Part shown: piece after piece, positions 43,201-52,460 of the stretch
How the letters are laid out: every line of letters starts with the position of its first letter
Numbering within the stretch: position 1 is the first letter of the stretch
DNA from: Venturia oleaginea
Lineage: Eukaryota; Ascomycota; Dothideomycetes; Venturiales; Venturiaceae
DNA length: 64,000 nucleotides
Direction: 5' to 3'
Assembly: GCA_013176395.1 (NCBI GenBank)
Contig: JABMLP010000015.1
Location: 372,001 to 436,000, forward strand
Translations under genes and position numbers: made by a program
The notes under the pieces: model-generated
What the model saw: the letters and a program-made list of their open reading frames with translations, nothing else
What the model was told of the DNA's origin: nothing
The model's database searches: none

Positions 43201-43357
43201 AGCTACGAAGAGATTTGACTACAAGGTTAAATGGGAAGGCTATTACTTACCGACATGGGAACCCCTTCAATTCTTGCACAACGCAAAGAGCGCGGTTGAT
43301 GAATTTCACCAGAGATATCCAAGAAAACCAAAACCAACCGGGTACAGGCCTGGTTAG
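40235..43357 (+). CDS. Gypsy pol: RT-RNase H-integrase-chromodomain
   Basis: 1040 residues open from the first Met. RT with FCVDYRKLNAITRKKRYPIP, FTKIDIISAFN and the catalytic YLDDILIYS (about 145-152). RNase H with ETDASDWVGTGVL (about 291). Integrase with the HHCC region (HPGKANNF, CDACRRAK; about 607-650), the core with VDRLTKIKHLIPC and DRGSQF (about 690-735). A GPY/F-like segment is followed by a chromodomain, YKVKWEGYYLPTWEP (about 995-1010), which in chromoviruses steers insertion to marked chromatin. The true start lies upstream in the same frame (about 39950). No stop interrupts this part. Confidence 0.9.
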   Translation: MSQNELKCLRKWLEENLGKGFIRKSQSDVSSPCIFVKKPGGGLRFCVDYRKLNAITRKKRYPIPLLRETLDKLSKAKYFTKIDIISAFNALRVHPDSVPLTAFRTRFGLFESLVMNFGLCNAPATWQSYINEQLKDFLDVFCTAYLDDILIYSETLEEHKIQVRQVIERMHAAGLNIDIDKCEFYQTEVKFLGLIITDHGIRMDPDKVKTIIDWQYCTTRHDVQSFLGFANFYRRFIFNYSSTAKPLTDLLKKDKPFYFGPKQRAAFDKLQEAFISAPILAHFDPTKKCIVETDASDWVGTGVLSQIGNDGLLHPVAFFSHKFTPQECNYEIYDKELLAIIRAFEEWRGELEGTEDPIEVITDHRNLEYYMSTKKLTRRQARWAEFLSQFHFEIKWRPRKDTTKPDALTRRSQDLPSNVSDPRIQHQSQVMLKPHTLDPKIRKELALQVHNLSLCPVTLRDHSSPQDFEKNPDYRDSSENDGDESLEPLNDIWNKPSNDAVAEEQTPTTPFSPPDIFIPSQDPDDEELIWDEDKFEELYARALTKDKEPREVLKKLRDGKTHHRTLRMQDCEERDGRLWHKKCLFIPQDDTLQAYILKANHDCNVAGHPGKANNFLKLRKFYYWHGMHATSDKWVSRCDACRRAKPSNLMYQGLLNTLEAPQRRWEDIQMHFITDLPATRKGGNTCLLVIVDRLTKIKHLIPCQKLPEARECALLFLQHVYRLHGLPRSIISDRGSQFVAILWKVLCKRLGIRIRLSTSFHPETDGGTERANAQVEIYIRAYCNYQQDDWDEWLPLCEFVINNTPSNATKLTPFFAAYGYDPRSGLEAPIQPDRNASRHEITETRKANSMADFMANLEKICYNEIRHASATYEYFKNKHRLGSPNYKVGDWVWLNLKNIKTTRPSKKFDCKFAGKFKILQALDHDAYKLELPTSMHCHPVFHTNLLLPAYPPSDRMFPNQNDSQPPPVDVEENDGIYTLDEVVDSRFNKATKRFDYKVKWEGYYLPTWEPLQFLHNAKSAVDEFHQRYPRKPKPTGYRPG

Positions 43358-43459
43358 GATTCGATCATGCTTCAAGTTTGTCAGTCACCTCGCCAAATAG
43401 TTCAGTTTGAACCATTGCGCCTCGGCCTTGTTGGGGGGTACTGTCATGATCGAACTATG

Positions 43460-43651
43460 TGTGACGGGTTAAGATCATGCCTGGTTACCAGGGAAAACCA
43501 CCCAAATGTGCAATACAATCTAGCTAAGGAGGAAAAGATAGATACACGATTGCAAGCTCCTTTTGAAGGAGATGCCAAGCCATTCACATGCTTGCCACAG
43601 AGAGATAGGCAAAGCCTAGATGAAGGCCCAAGGGTCTAGCCCGTGACAGAT
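43460..43651. repeat. 192-bp LTR-like repeat (family B) in the Gypsy 3' LTR
   Basis: Starts TGTGACGGGTTAAG, ends CTAGCCCGTGACA, and is the inverted counterpart of the element at 43959-44200. It abuts the first 18 bp of the Gypsy 3' LTR. The right side is not Gypsy LTR, so the flanks do not match and a rearrangement is likely. Confidence 0.65.
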
Positions 43652-43796
43652 TCCATCCCTTAACAATAACCGTGTATATTACTATTTCAACCTATCAGGT
43701 TACATATATTAAAGAGCTTAGATAATTACCATTTACCAACACATTCTTCTCTCGCCTTCATCTCGATTAATCCTAAGTTTTTAACTAAACCCCAAT
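43652..43796. other. Short AT-rich spacer
   Basis: Between two LTR-like repeats. No ORF or repeat terminus was recognised apart from the CCAAT target duplication at its right end. Confidence 0.4.
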
Positions 43797-44223
43797 TGTG
43801 ACGGCATGGCATGGTGGCCTTCTTTGTCACATGACAACGTGTCGCAGCCACACTATGGCGTGAGGAACATCAACTCGCGCGCCCCGTAGTCACTTACTCT
43901 TTATCTGATATTCTCTCATCACACTGAGTAAATGGAATCTTAGTTCATTCTGTCTGGTTGTCACGGGCTAGACCCTTGGGCCTTCATCTAGGCTTTGCCT
44001 ATCTCTCTAGGGCAAGCTTGTGAATGGCTTGACATCTCCTGTCAAACCTCGCAATGATTCTGTGGCAAGCATGTGAATGGCTTGGCATCTCCTTCAAGAG
44101 GAGTTTGCAATCGTGTATCTATCTTTTCCTCCTTAGCTAGATTGTATTGCACATCTGGGTGGTTCTCCCTGGTATCCAGGCATGATCTTAACCCGTCACA
44201 CTGGTTCAATGCTCGCCGTGACA
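43797..44223. repeat. TGTSACGG LTR-like repeat (family A) with nested family B
   Basis: Starts TGTGACGGCATGG and ends CTCGCCGTGACA, flanked by a perfect 5-bp duplication CCAAT (43792-43796 and 44224-44228). A second repeat of family B (43959-44200), itself flanked by a perfect 5-bp duplication CTGGT (43954-43958 and 44201-44205), is inserted in it. Removing it leaves a 180-bp element. TG...CA ends and 5-bp duplications fit solo LTRs. Confidence 0.8.
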
Positions 44224-44585
44224 CCAATCACGATCAGGAACTCGACGAGATGAAAAGCTAGACTTGAAGATGGTAATGGGTGTCACAATCAATTACTGGA
44301 AGGTGATTATCGTCAGTACTCGTCAATGCAAACGATTATTGAAACAGGAGCGACATTGAGACTCCCAAGCTGATGCGCGTCAGGCACACTACATAGCGTC
44401 TCATTTTCGGCAGGTACAACACGGTTCAAGGTGTTAGTAATGTGAATGCCAACACCTGGCGCAAGTTTAGCTTCGAGTCGCAACTTGGATGTGTGAATTG
44501 TTATTAGGAAGTATGTGCTAGTCAAAACATTGTCCCGCAAAAAGCGTATACATTGCGCCCCGAAACGCCATTGCAAAGAATCAAC
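44224..44585. other. Intergenic spacer, TE block to sidA-like gene
   Basis: No gene or repeat recognised; the 3' flank of the monooxygenase gene. Confidence 0.4.
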
Positions 44586-45999
44586 TTATAATACCGCTCT
44601 CTCAGTGGACTCCTGGATGACCTTGCTCTCCTTCTTTATAGGCTGCGATGCAAGCAGCAACGACTTCGCCACCATACCCGATCGTAATGCCATAGAAGGG
44701 AAAGTGTCATCTCCACCCTTTGCGAAAGCATCCATGATCCACACGCCAAGGTCTGATGCCATTGATCCTCGTCTGAACATAATCTTGTAATCCTTGTCAA
44801 CAGAAATGGTACCATCGCGGCTGTCTAGCAGATGCTTTGCCGGCGCGATGAGATCTTCTTGAAGGCCTCGTTCATAACCGGAGGCAAGGAATACGAAGTC
44901 AAAGGGTTGGCTATGTCCGGTGGCGGCTTTGTCGAGGAGTTTGAGAACAATCTTGCCGTTGACTTGTTCAACACCGAGGACATCTGTTGAGCTCTGGATA
45001 TCGAGAAGATGTTCTGTTCCAGCTCTTTCTGCACGGATGCGCGATTCGTACTGTGCTGTATATAGGCTTGCCAGAGCTTTTTTTTGGACAGTTGTTGAAT
45101 TACTAACGGGATTTCGGCCCGTAGACTTCGCCACCAAAGTACCGACGCTGTCAAAAATTAGTCGTGGTGATAAGTATAAATTGCAAAGGTGCATACAAAG
45201 GGTTCTCGTCTGTTTGCTTCAAGGCCACATCACTCAAAAAGAGTGTGACTTTGGCCGTGTCCAAATATGATTCGCATTGTTCCAAGATCTCCACGGCTTC
45301 GTTGTTACCACCCACAATGGCAATATTCAGGCTTGGACCTTGCCATTCTCGTAGTTTTGGCAGAGTCTTCATGAAGTCCACCGAATGCAGCACTTTGTCG
45401 TTGAATTGGAAACCTGACAGAGCGCGTGGAAGCTTCGGTTGTTCTCCCAGAGCGAGAATGACTTTCTTTGCAAACACCGGATTTGCAGCATTACCAGTCT
45501 TTTCATCCTGTACGTTGATCTTCCACAATTCCACATCATCTTTCGACTTGCTCAGGGGCTCCATATCCTTCACTGCTTGACCATATCTCGTCCAGCCTTT
45601 GGCGTCTATGTGAGAAGCACACCATGCCAGATACTTTGCAAATACCAATCTTGGAGGGTTCATCTGGCCCAAATTGGTGTATGCGATGAGACTGTCTGTT
45701 GACCACAGGTAGTTGAGGAATGTGAACTTTGAGAGTGGATTGCGTATCGTGACCAAGTCCTGTAAAAGATTCGTTCTCATTGATGACCGGTCCATTGGGA
45801 AGTTTTCTCCGCGCCACGAGAAGGAGGATTGTCGCTCGATGAATAGAACCTTCAGCGGTCTAGGTTGTTCGTACAATGCAATGGCCAAAGAAAGCGCTGC
45901 AGGCCCGAAGCCCACACAAACGACATCATATGGGCTATCAGCAGTGCTGGTTGTAGGGGCGGCGGGTGTGGCCTTGGAATTCGAGCTGGTAGTAAACAT
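44586..45999 (-). CDS. sidA: L-ornithine N5-monooxygenase (SidA-like)
   Basis: Two exons, 45999-45197 and 45147-44586, joined over a 49-nt intron (GTATGC...ACAG, branch CTAAT). The spliced product is 454 residues. The family is shown by an FAD-binding VVCVGFGPAALSLAIA (about 26-41), the signature SSMRTNLLQDLVTIRNPLSK, FLNYLWS, an NADPH site IAIVGGNNEAVEIL (about 226-239), DENPF across the splice, and the C-terminal ALRSGMVAKSL. The enzyme class hydroxylates ornithine on N5 with NADPH and O2, the first committed step of hydroxamate siderophore synthesis. The protein is somewhat shorter than usual (about 500) and the C-terminal GTHG-like motif is altered, so a related N-hydroxylase substrate is possible. 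Divergent from the flavoprotein gene, 1.0 kb apart. Confidence 0.85.
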
Positions 46000-47043
46000 G
46001 GTGAGACTGGTTGGAAGGTCAAAAATGGAAGGGGAAGCGAATATCTTGCAAGACAAACAGCATCAAAAATAGTACTCGACCTAAATTTTTCTCCGGCCCT
46101 AGACAAGCTCCGGTGGTGTCATTCGAACAGCCTGATTTGCTACTTTCCCGTGTCCGCTAGCCCTGGAAACCATTACCGCATAGCGAAGAGCTATTCTCGG
46201 CCTGGAACTTCCTTATACAATATGATGCGACTTTATATGCAGCCAAGTCGCGTACCCAGCCGCGTAATCGACAAGCAAGAGCAGAAGCTTGAGATGGTCA
46301 GGTGGCGGCATCAGCAGCGTCAGCCAGATACCTGGGTTTGACCCCGACGTTCAGCGTGGTGGGAGACATAGAGGCGAGGATGATGCGTTTCGAGAGGCTG
46401 TACAAGTGTGAGAGACCCATAGCCGTGGTCGAGAACCAATGCTATGTCGGTTCTAGTGTTAGTAGCCGGCATCGGACGCGTTAAAGGACAAATTGATACC
46501 GCAAACACCGTGTAATACCCACGCTGATGCCTGTCGATGAGTTATCTGATCCGCTGTGGATTCCCGGTTGCATGGAGTGAGACGGGCCCTCGTACCAAGC
46601 GATGGGGCATGTGGTTGAAGAACGAATGGAAGAGCAGGATGGGATGCGGTGAGGTCGATCGTCAAGGATAGATTTTTTTATCTGATCCTGTTACGCCCAG
46701 TTAGGCACGCTAAAGAGCGGGCATATTCAACCCAACGACTTTCATCCCTTGTCCTCCGCCGTCACCACCATATCTCCGACCCTTATTACCTTACACGAAG
46801 GTCGAACACGACGTTTGAACACGAAGTTTAAACACGAAGTTTGAACGCGAAGTCGTCGCTATGCCCGTATAATTCCGCCGAGGCGTCCAGAATAACGATG
46901 AATCCCGAAACCAGTAATTTGAGCAATGGCTCCTGCTATGTATACTGCTAATGAGAGATCCCCCTGCGCATATGGCGCTGCGTGGTTGCACGAACCTTTT
47001 CCAGTGCCGCCTTCTACCCAAACTCCTTCCTGCAGCCCGAAAA
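46000..47043. other. Divergent promoter region with short tandem repeat
   Basis: 1-kb space between two divergently transcribed genes. It includes a 13-14-bp tandem repeat of the GAACACGAAGTTT type, four times at about 46800-46856. No perfect ATCWGATAA site was found here. An N-terminal extension of the flavoprotein from an ATG at 46972 would encode a basic, Leu-rich leader resembling a mitochondrial presequence; this is an alternative start. Confidence 0.5.
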
Positions 47044-48421
47044 ATGTCCTCCGCTAGCGAGACCTCTCCCACACCATTCAGGGTGCTTGTTATTGGTGGT
47101 TCCTACGCAGGGCTAGCTGCAACTCTAAACCTTCTGGACTTGTGCAGTGGAAAGGCTCCCAGGTTTACTCCCAACGTGGAGCATACTCCACAAGATGTTT
47201 CAATCAAGATCACGCTTGTTGACGAGCGTGATGGCTTTTGTGAGATCACCACAGTCGAGAAAGCTTTCAGTGCCAGCATGCTAACAAGATTTTGTAGATC
47301 ACCTAATCGGATCGCCTTTAGCTTTGGCATCAGAAGATTATTCACGTAAGAGCTGGTTGAGGTTTGACGACCTTCCAGCTGTGCGTTCACAACCATATTT
47401 GAAATGCATCCAAGGAAGCGTAATACAAATCGATCCAGAGCAGCGCATTGCAACAATCGTGAACTCAACCACAAAGGAATCATACACTGAGAAATACGAC
47501 TACCTGATTGTTGCTTCGGGACTACGGCGTGTGTGGCCTGTTATACCCCAGTCGCTTACCAAAAAGACCTACCTATACGAGACAAGTGAGCATATTCATG
47601 CAGTCAAGGAATCAACTGGCAGTGTTGTGGTTGTGGGGGGAGGCAAGTCAAATTGATCAACTCTAACATACTCTCCCCCTAACATGTCCCCATAGGCGCC
47701 GTCGGCATCGAAATGGCCACAGAGCTCAAGTCAGTGTCTCCTGATCTTGACGTGACTTTGATCCACTCGCGAGACCAGCTGCTTTCAGCTGAGCCTCTCC
47801 CCGAAGATTTCAAGGACAAGGCCCTGGAACTGGTACGCGAGAGTGGCGTCAAGGTAATCCTAGGCCATCGTGTATTGGAAACCACGAAAGCCGAAGGGAG
47901 ACCTGGGAAATCTTTGTGGAAGTTGAAGCTCAGTGACAGTACTAGCATGCATGCCGGTCATGTTATTAGTGCCATATCGAGATCTGTACCGACCAGTTCT
48001 TATTTGCCTCCAGCTGCAGTTGATAATGAGGGTCAGGTGCTCGTGAGTAAAACGTAAGATATCTCCCTGCTTCTTCCACTCTCAAGGCTGAATAGACAAC
48101 AGGCAGCAGTTCTCTGGCGACGTTCCAAACAAAGAATATCATCTCGCAACAGGCGACATCGTTCCATTCTCAGGCATCAAAAGGTGTGGCGGCGCAATGG
48201 GAATGGGTCTTCACGCAGCTGTAAACACTCACCAGCACATCATTAGCAAGCTTTATGGGACGACACCTAAATACATGGAATGGCCAGAATACCCACCGAT
48301 GATTGCATTGGCTGTTGGGAAGAAGTCTATATCCTACACACCGGCCTCAGGCGTCAAGTTCGGGGAAGACGTGATGAAGGCGGCCTTCGGTGATGATTTG
48401 GGGCTGACCAGTGAGTTCTGA
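47044..48421 (+). CDS. AMID/FSP1-like FAD-dependent NAD(P)H oxidoreductase
   Basis: Four exons: 47044-47239, 47298-47642, 47696-48053 and 48103-48421; 405 residues. Intron 2 (47643-47695) has a GC donor (GCAAGT) and AG acceptor, and is needed to complete the NAD-binding VVVVGGGAVGIEMA (about 173-186). The FAD site is VLVIGGSYAGLAATL (about 14-28); VDERDGFYHLIGSPLA forms across intron 1. LATGDIVPFSGIKR and GMGLHAAVNTH complete the FAD fold. Length and motifs match the AIFM2/FSP1 (AMID) group and related type II NADH dehydrogenases that reduce quinones. The start could be 24 codons further upstream. Confidence 0.85.
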
Positions 48422-48725
48422 ATGATGCTCTTAAAACGAGGCGTTGCTGATATATTGACAGTATGCACGAATTATATGCAGCTTTTTAAGGAGAATTCGC
48501 ATGCAACAGAAACACTGCCGGTTGTGGGGGGGTCTTGAGCCTGACACACACAAGGTCCAATACTTGAGCAACAATTCGCGATTCTGTAAATTTATATCCG
48601 CCATTTTACTAGCTCAAGAGGTTGCTCAAATATTCAGCCGTTTCTCCCCTCCTTTTGTTCTTTGTCTGGTCAGACTCAGACTGAAGTGACCGGCTGCCAT
48701 TAATCTCCTTGCTTCTTCATGTGCG

Positions 48726-48944
48726 TCAGTGGATGAGGTCACGGATCGGTCGCAAGATACTCACCACCAATCCTTGGGGAATATACAGAGAAGTTTTTCT
48801 CCAACTTACTGCCACTTCTTCTGAAACTTTGGTATCAGGACTCTGTTGCTGTACACTCTGTTGGCTTGAGCTTTTCGAGTGACCACTACCCTTCTCCGAC
48901 TGCTTGGACTCGTCCTGCTTTGTAGTTTGGTTCGTGGAGGACAT
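48726..48944 (-). CDS. Possible small Ser/Gln-rich protein
   Basis: The ATG at 48944 begins MSSTNQTTKQDESKQSEKGS, hydrophilic and low in complexity. The open frame gives 72 residues. A GTAAGT donor after EEVA (near 48816) suggests a splice, but the next plausible acceptor gives an intron under 40 nt, so the end is unclear. Small hydrophilic stress-type proteins of this look are common in fungi. Evidence is only composition and the ATG context. Confidence 0.3.
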   Translation of the reverse strand: MSSTNQTTKQDESKQSEKGSGHSKSSSQQSVQQQSPDTKVSEEVAVSWRKTSLYIPQGLVVSILRPIRDLIH

Positions 48945-49490
48945 AGCGAAGATGTCCGGATATGGAAGATGGGTATCGTTGGAACTTGAAGATGGGCCGG
49001 ATCGATGTTGTGAATAGATGTGGTAAAACTTGGGTGAGGTTTGATTTTGGCAATTTCCCGTCCCGTGTTATTTAACAACTTCTTACATGCACTCGTTACG
49101 ATATGGTCATGATGCGGGGTTTGTAACTCGTGATGGTGCCCGAAATGGTCTTCTGCTTGGTTGTTGACCGGGGTTAACTCCGGGGACACGGACACCATTC
49201 CTTCGGCGGTAACTTGAATTTCAAAAGTACCACTCATCATGAAAACAGCACATGATTTTCTCAATTGGTCCATCCCGAACGCGATCTGCATCTTACCTAA
49301 GCCTTTAATCCATCTCAAACCATCCTTCACCGCATCCATCTCAACTCAGCGATGTCGTCGTCCAAATCTAGCACACCATCCCATCACATCACCTCTCCCT
49401 CTTTCTCAAAAACCCTCTAATCCACGTCCCCACTCATCCCACCAATCCCCAACTCCAGCCGGAAAGATAAACAAAAACGACAGGGAACGG
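48945..49490. other. Spacer with uncertain minus-strand ORF
   Basis: A minus-strand ORF (49339-48806) starts MDAVKDGLRWIKGLGKMQIA and contains IQVTAEGMVSVSPELT. It ends in basic, unstructured text, overlaps the small ORF and shows no domain. It may be an unrecognised spliced gene. Confidence 0.3.
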
Positions 49491-49522
49491 ATCAGATAAA
49501 ACTTTGACTGATCATCTGATAA
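49491..49522. promoter_or_regulatory. Two ATCWGATAA (SreA-type GATA) sites
   Basis: ATCAGATAA at 49491-49499 and ATCTGATAA at 49514-49522, the second followed directly by another GATAA. This nonamer is the known binding consensus of the fungal iron-sensing GATA repressors (SreA/SRE/Urbs1). They lie about 530-560 nt upstream of the acyl-CoA ligase start. Confidence 0.6.
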
Positions 49523-49634
49523 GATAATCTAAAGGACGCTAATCTCAGGCCGAACGTCCCCATTCCACAATTTTTTTCATGCAAACGTCAACAACCGACC
49601 AGCCAACCATGCCAAACGCGCCAGCATCAATTTG

Positions 49635-49860
49635 TCAATCCTCGGCTGCCTCCTGAACGGTGCGCAGGAGGCATGTCATAATATCCCGCGCGGCGAGCGC
49701 GATTTCGGACTTCTGGACTCGAGCGTTGTGATGGCCTGCCTGGCCTGGTTGATGGGATGGTGGGATTGCGATGGGAGTAGGGTGGCTGGGAGGTAGAAAG
49801 TAGAAGAAAGACGCGAGGTTCCATTCTTCGGCCTCTTGTTTCTTTTGGTGAGAAGCTCGT
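49635..49860 (-). CDS. Possible small protein or last exon
   Basis: One minus-strand frame ends at TGA 49637-49635 and reads as plausible protein: QKKQEAEEWNLASFFYFLP, then VQKSEIALAARDIMTCLLRT and QEAAED. No in-frame ATG follows the upstream stop near 49862, so it would need an upstream exon; a short ATG exon with a GTAAGA donor lies just upstream (about 49910-49918), but a frame-consistent acceptor was not found. Not recognised. Confidence 0.3.
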
Positions 49861-50046
49861 CATGATCTGGGTTGTTTGCACCGTTACTCTTTTCTTGTGG
49901 TGGTTTCTTACTTCTGGCATTTGATTATCCCTCGATCCCGAGCTGCTGCTCAAACTTGCCAATCTTCAAGCTTGCAAAAAAGATCAGCAATCCGCAGAAA
50001 TACTTACTAGTCCAACGACTCGCCTTGCCGCAAGATCTCTTCCAAT

Positions 50047-51995
50047 ATGTCAAATCCATCCGAACAACTCTCTCCACCGACCTCCGGAACGTCGACACCA
50101 TTTAACCCTTCCATCCTCCATGGCCCCTCAACACCACCCCTCGTAACCCTAACCCTGGGCAAACTCCTCGATATCCAATGTCGTCGCTACGGACCAAAAG
50201 AATGTCTCATAGTCCCCTGGACCGGCGCGCGCTGGACCTTCAACAAACTTCGCGAGGAAAGTATCAACCTCGCAAAAATGCTTGTGGAAGTGGGAATTAG
50301 GCCAGGTGACCGCGTGGGCATTATGGCGGGGAATTGTGAACAATACGTTGCTGTTGTTTTTGCTGTTGCGAGGGTGGGAGGGATTTTGGTGGTGTTGAAT
50401 AATACTTATACGGCTGGGGAGGCGTTGAGGGGGTTGAGACATACCGGTATGTTCCAATTTCTCTGTTCTTTAAGTTGGGGAAACGGTATTGTGTTTGAGA
50501 TGAAGACTGACGTGCTTGACAGCTTGTAAGATTTTGTTTACGACGTTTACGATTGGGAAGGCGGATAATTCTGCTCTACTTTCGAAATTGAGTCGGGATC
50601 CTAACGCTGCGCCTTGGCTGGAGGAGATCATCATTTTGAATGGAGAGGCGAGGGACTATCGAACTTATGCGGAAGCAATTGAGACGGGTTCAACCCTCCC
50701 AGAAGATGAGATTGAAGAGCTGGATTCTCATCTGGGGACATATGAGGTAGCTATGCTGCTATTCACAAGTGGATCAACAGGAAACCCAAAAGCAGCAAGT
50801 TTGACACATCAGTAAGCCTACATCCATCTCTTCTCATCGGAACATCATGTTAACGCACCATACAGCAACGTAATAAACAACGCCCGCTTCATAGGCGACC
50901 GCCTTGCCCTTACCCACGAAGACATCCTCTGCTGCCCACCACCTCTCTTCCACTGCTTCGGTCTCGTCCTCGGTCTCCTCGCCTGCCTAACAAACGGCGC
51001 CTCCATCGTCTACCCAGCCGAAATGTTCGACCCGCAAGAGACCCTACTCGCCATCGCCCGGGAAAAATGCACTGCCCTCCACGGTGTCCCCGCAATGTTC
51101 GATTCGGTGTTCAGCCTTCCAAGGGAGGGACTCGATATGACGAGTTTAAGGACGGGGATTATTGCTGGAGCACCGGTACCAAGACATCTAATGGAAATGA
51201 TGTACGAAGAATTCGGAATGACAGAATTCACATCAAGTTATGGTATTTACTTCCAGTTCTTCCCTATCCACCTCTCCCACTTTCACCCATACACAACATA
51301 CTGATTCGAGATGAGCAGGCCTAACAGAAGCCTCCCCCACCGTCTTCAACGCCCACACCCACGACCCCGTCTCCCTAAAACTCTCAACAGTAGGCCGCCT
51401 AATGCCCCACGCGCACGCCAAAATCGTCGACAGAAACAACCGCATCGTCCCCGTCGGCACCCGCGGCGAACTCTGCATAGCTGGCTACCAACTCCAAGCA
51501 GGCTACTGGCTAAACCCCTCCAAAACAAGCGAATGCATGATCCTCGACGACGAAGGCATATTATGGCTCCACACAGGCGACGAAGCCGTCTTCGACGAAC
51601 AGGGATATTGCACCATCACGGGTCGGTTTAAAGATTTGATCATTAGAGGGGGTGAGAATATATACCCTCTTGAAATTGAGGACAGATTGGTGCAACATCC
51701 GGCTGTGGAGAGGGCGGTTGTTGTTGGGGTTAGGCATGGGAGGTTGGGGGAGGTTGTTGGGGCGTTTTTGCAGAGGAGGGGGGGTGTTGAGAGGCCTGGG
51801 GATGAGGAGGTTAGGCGGTGGACTGCTCAGACTTTGGGGCGGCATAAGTGTCCTGCGCATATTTTTTGGTTGGGTGAGGAGGGCATGATTGCCGAGTTGC
51901 CTTTGACGGGGAGTGGGAAGATACAAAAGTTTGTGTTGAGGGATGTTGCTGAGCAGTGGCTTTTTGGGGGTGGGGCGGCTGTCGCTAGGCTTTAG
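50047..51995 (+). CDS. Peroxisomal acyl-CoA ligase, SidI-like
   Basis: Four exons (50047-50446, 50523-50811, 50866-51242, 51319-51995), 580 residues. ANL-superfamily motifs: ATP/AMP loop LLFTSGSTGNPKAA (about 210-225), EFTSSYGLTEASPTVF across intron 3, LWLHTGDEAVFDEQGY, GRFKDLIIRGGENIYPLEIE, and the catalytic lysine in LTGSGKIQKFVLR. The last three residues ARL form a PTS1 peroxisomal targeting signal. Such enzymes activate acids as acyl-AMP and transfer them to CoA. The N-terminal region (CRRYGPKECLIVPWTGARWT, RPGDRVGIMAGNCEQY) recalls fungal SidI, the mevalonyl-CoA ligase of fusarinine-type siderophores, and the SidA-like gene and SreA-type sites support this. A general medium-chain acyl-CoA synthetase is the alternative. 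Confidence 0.8.
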
Positions 51996-52460
51996 ACTGG
52001 GGTTGGGATGGTGGATGGAAGAGGACTAGAGAGACGTATTTCGTAGGCTTTGGATGCAAGTTCTTTGTTACTCGGGGCCTTCTTGGATCGGCATAGAAAA
52101 TCCTGGACTTGCTGACTTTACACGAAGGGTAGTCGTCAAGATGCGTATATTACTGGTCAGTGTTAACTGTGGCCGTTTGATGCTTTCCTCACAATTCAAC
52201 GAGATTCGCTGGGCTTTGTAGTAAAGTGAAGCTCATGAGGTCTTTGCGAGTGACGGAGGGATCCTGTCCATTTGGAAATAAGAGCTTTCGGGAACATACA
52301 GCTCTCTACACTGTACTGTGTCCTGCCCGCCTGGTTACGCAGCCCCTTGCTTTTTGATACTTGCTTCTTGACAGACACAAAGAAAACCGTGCTTTGTCCT
52401 TGGGAACGAGACTGGCTAAAATGGATCAGTGAGTTCAACGAATGAGAACGCGAATCCCCA
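51996..52460. other. Convergent intergenic spacer
   Basis: Between the 3' ends of the ligase and the DUF4419 pseudogene. No feature recognised. Confidence 0.4.

Larger units (their letters stand above)
37533..43459 (+). mobile_element. Chromodomain Gypsy retrotransposon, nearly full length
   Basis: The string TGTCATGATCGAACTATG occurs at 37533 and again at 43443 just after a G-rich tract (polypurine tract, about 43431-43437), marking the starts of the 5' and 3' LTRs. The 3' LTR is cut after 18 bp by another repeat, so its end and the right target-site duplication are lost. Interior: gag, protease and pol with a C-terminal chromodomain. The order RT-RNase H-integrase and the chromodomain place it among chromoviruses (Metaviridae). 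The exact end of the 5' LTR is not visible because there is no complete partner for comparison. Confidence 0.85.

Noticed and set aside
46972..47043. Mitochondrial presequence on the AMID-like protein from the upstream ATG
   Set aside because: Plausible by composition but not required; the inner ATG precedes the FAD motif at the usual distance, so it is kept only as an alternative.
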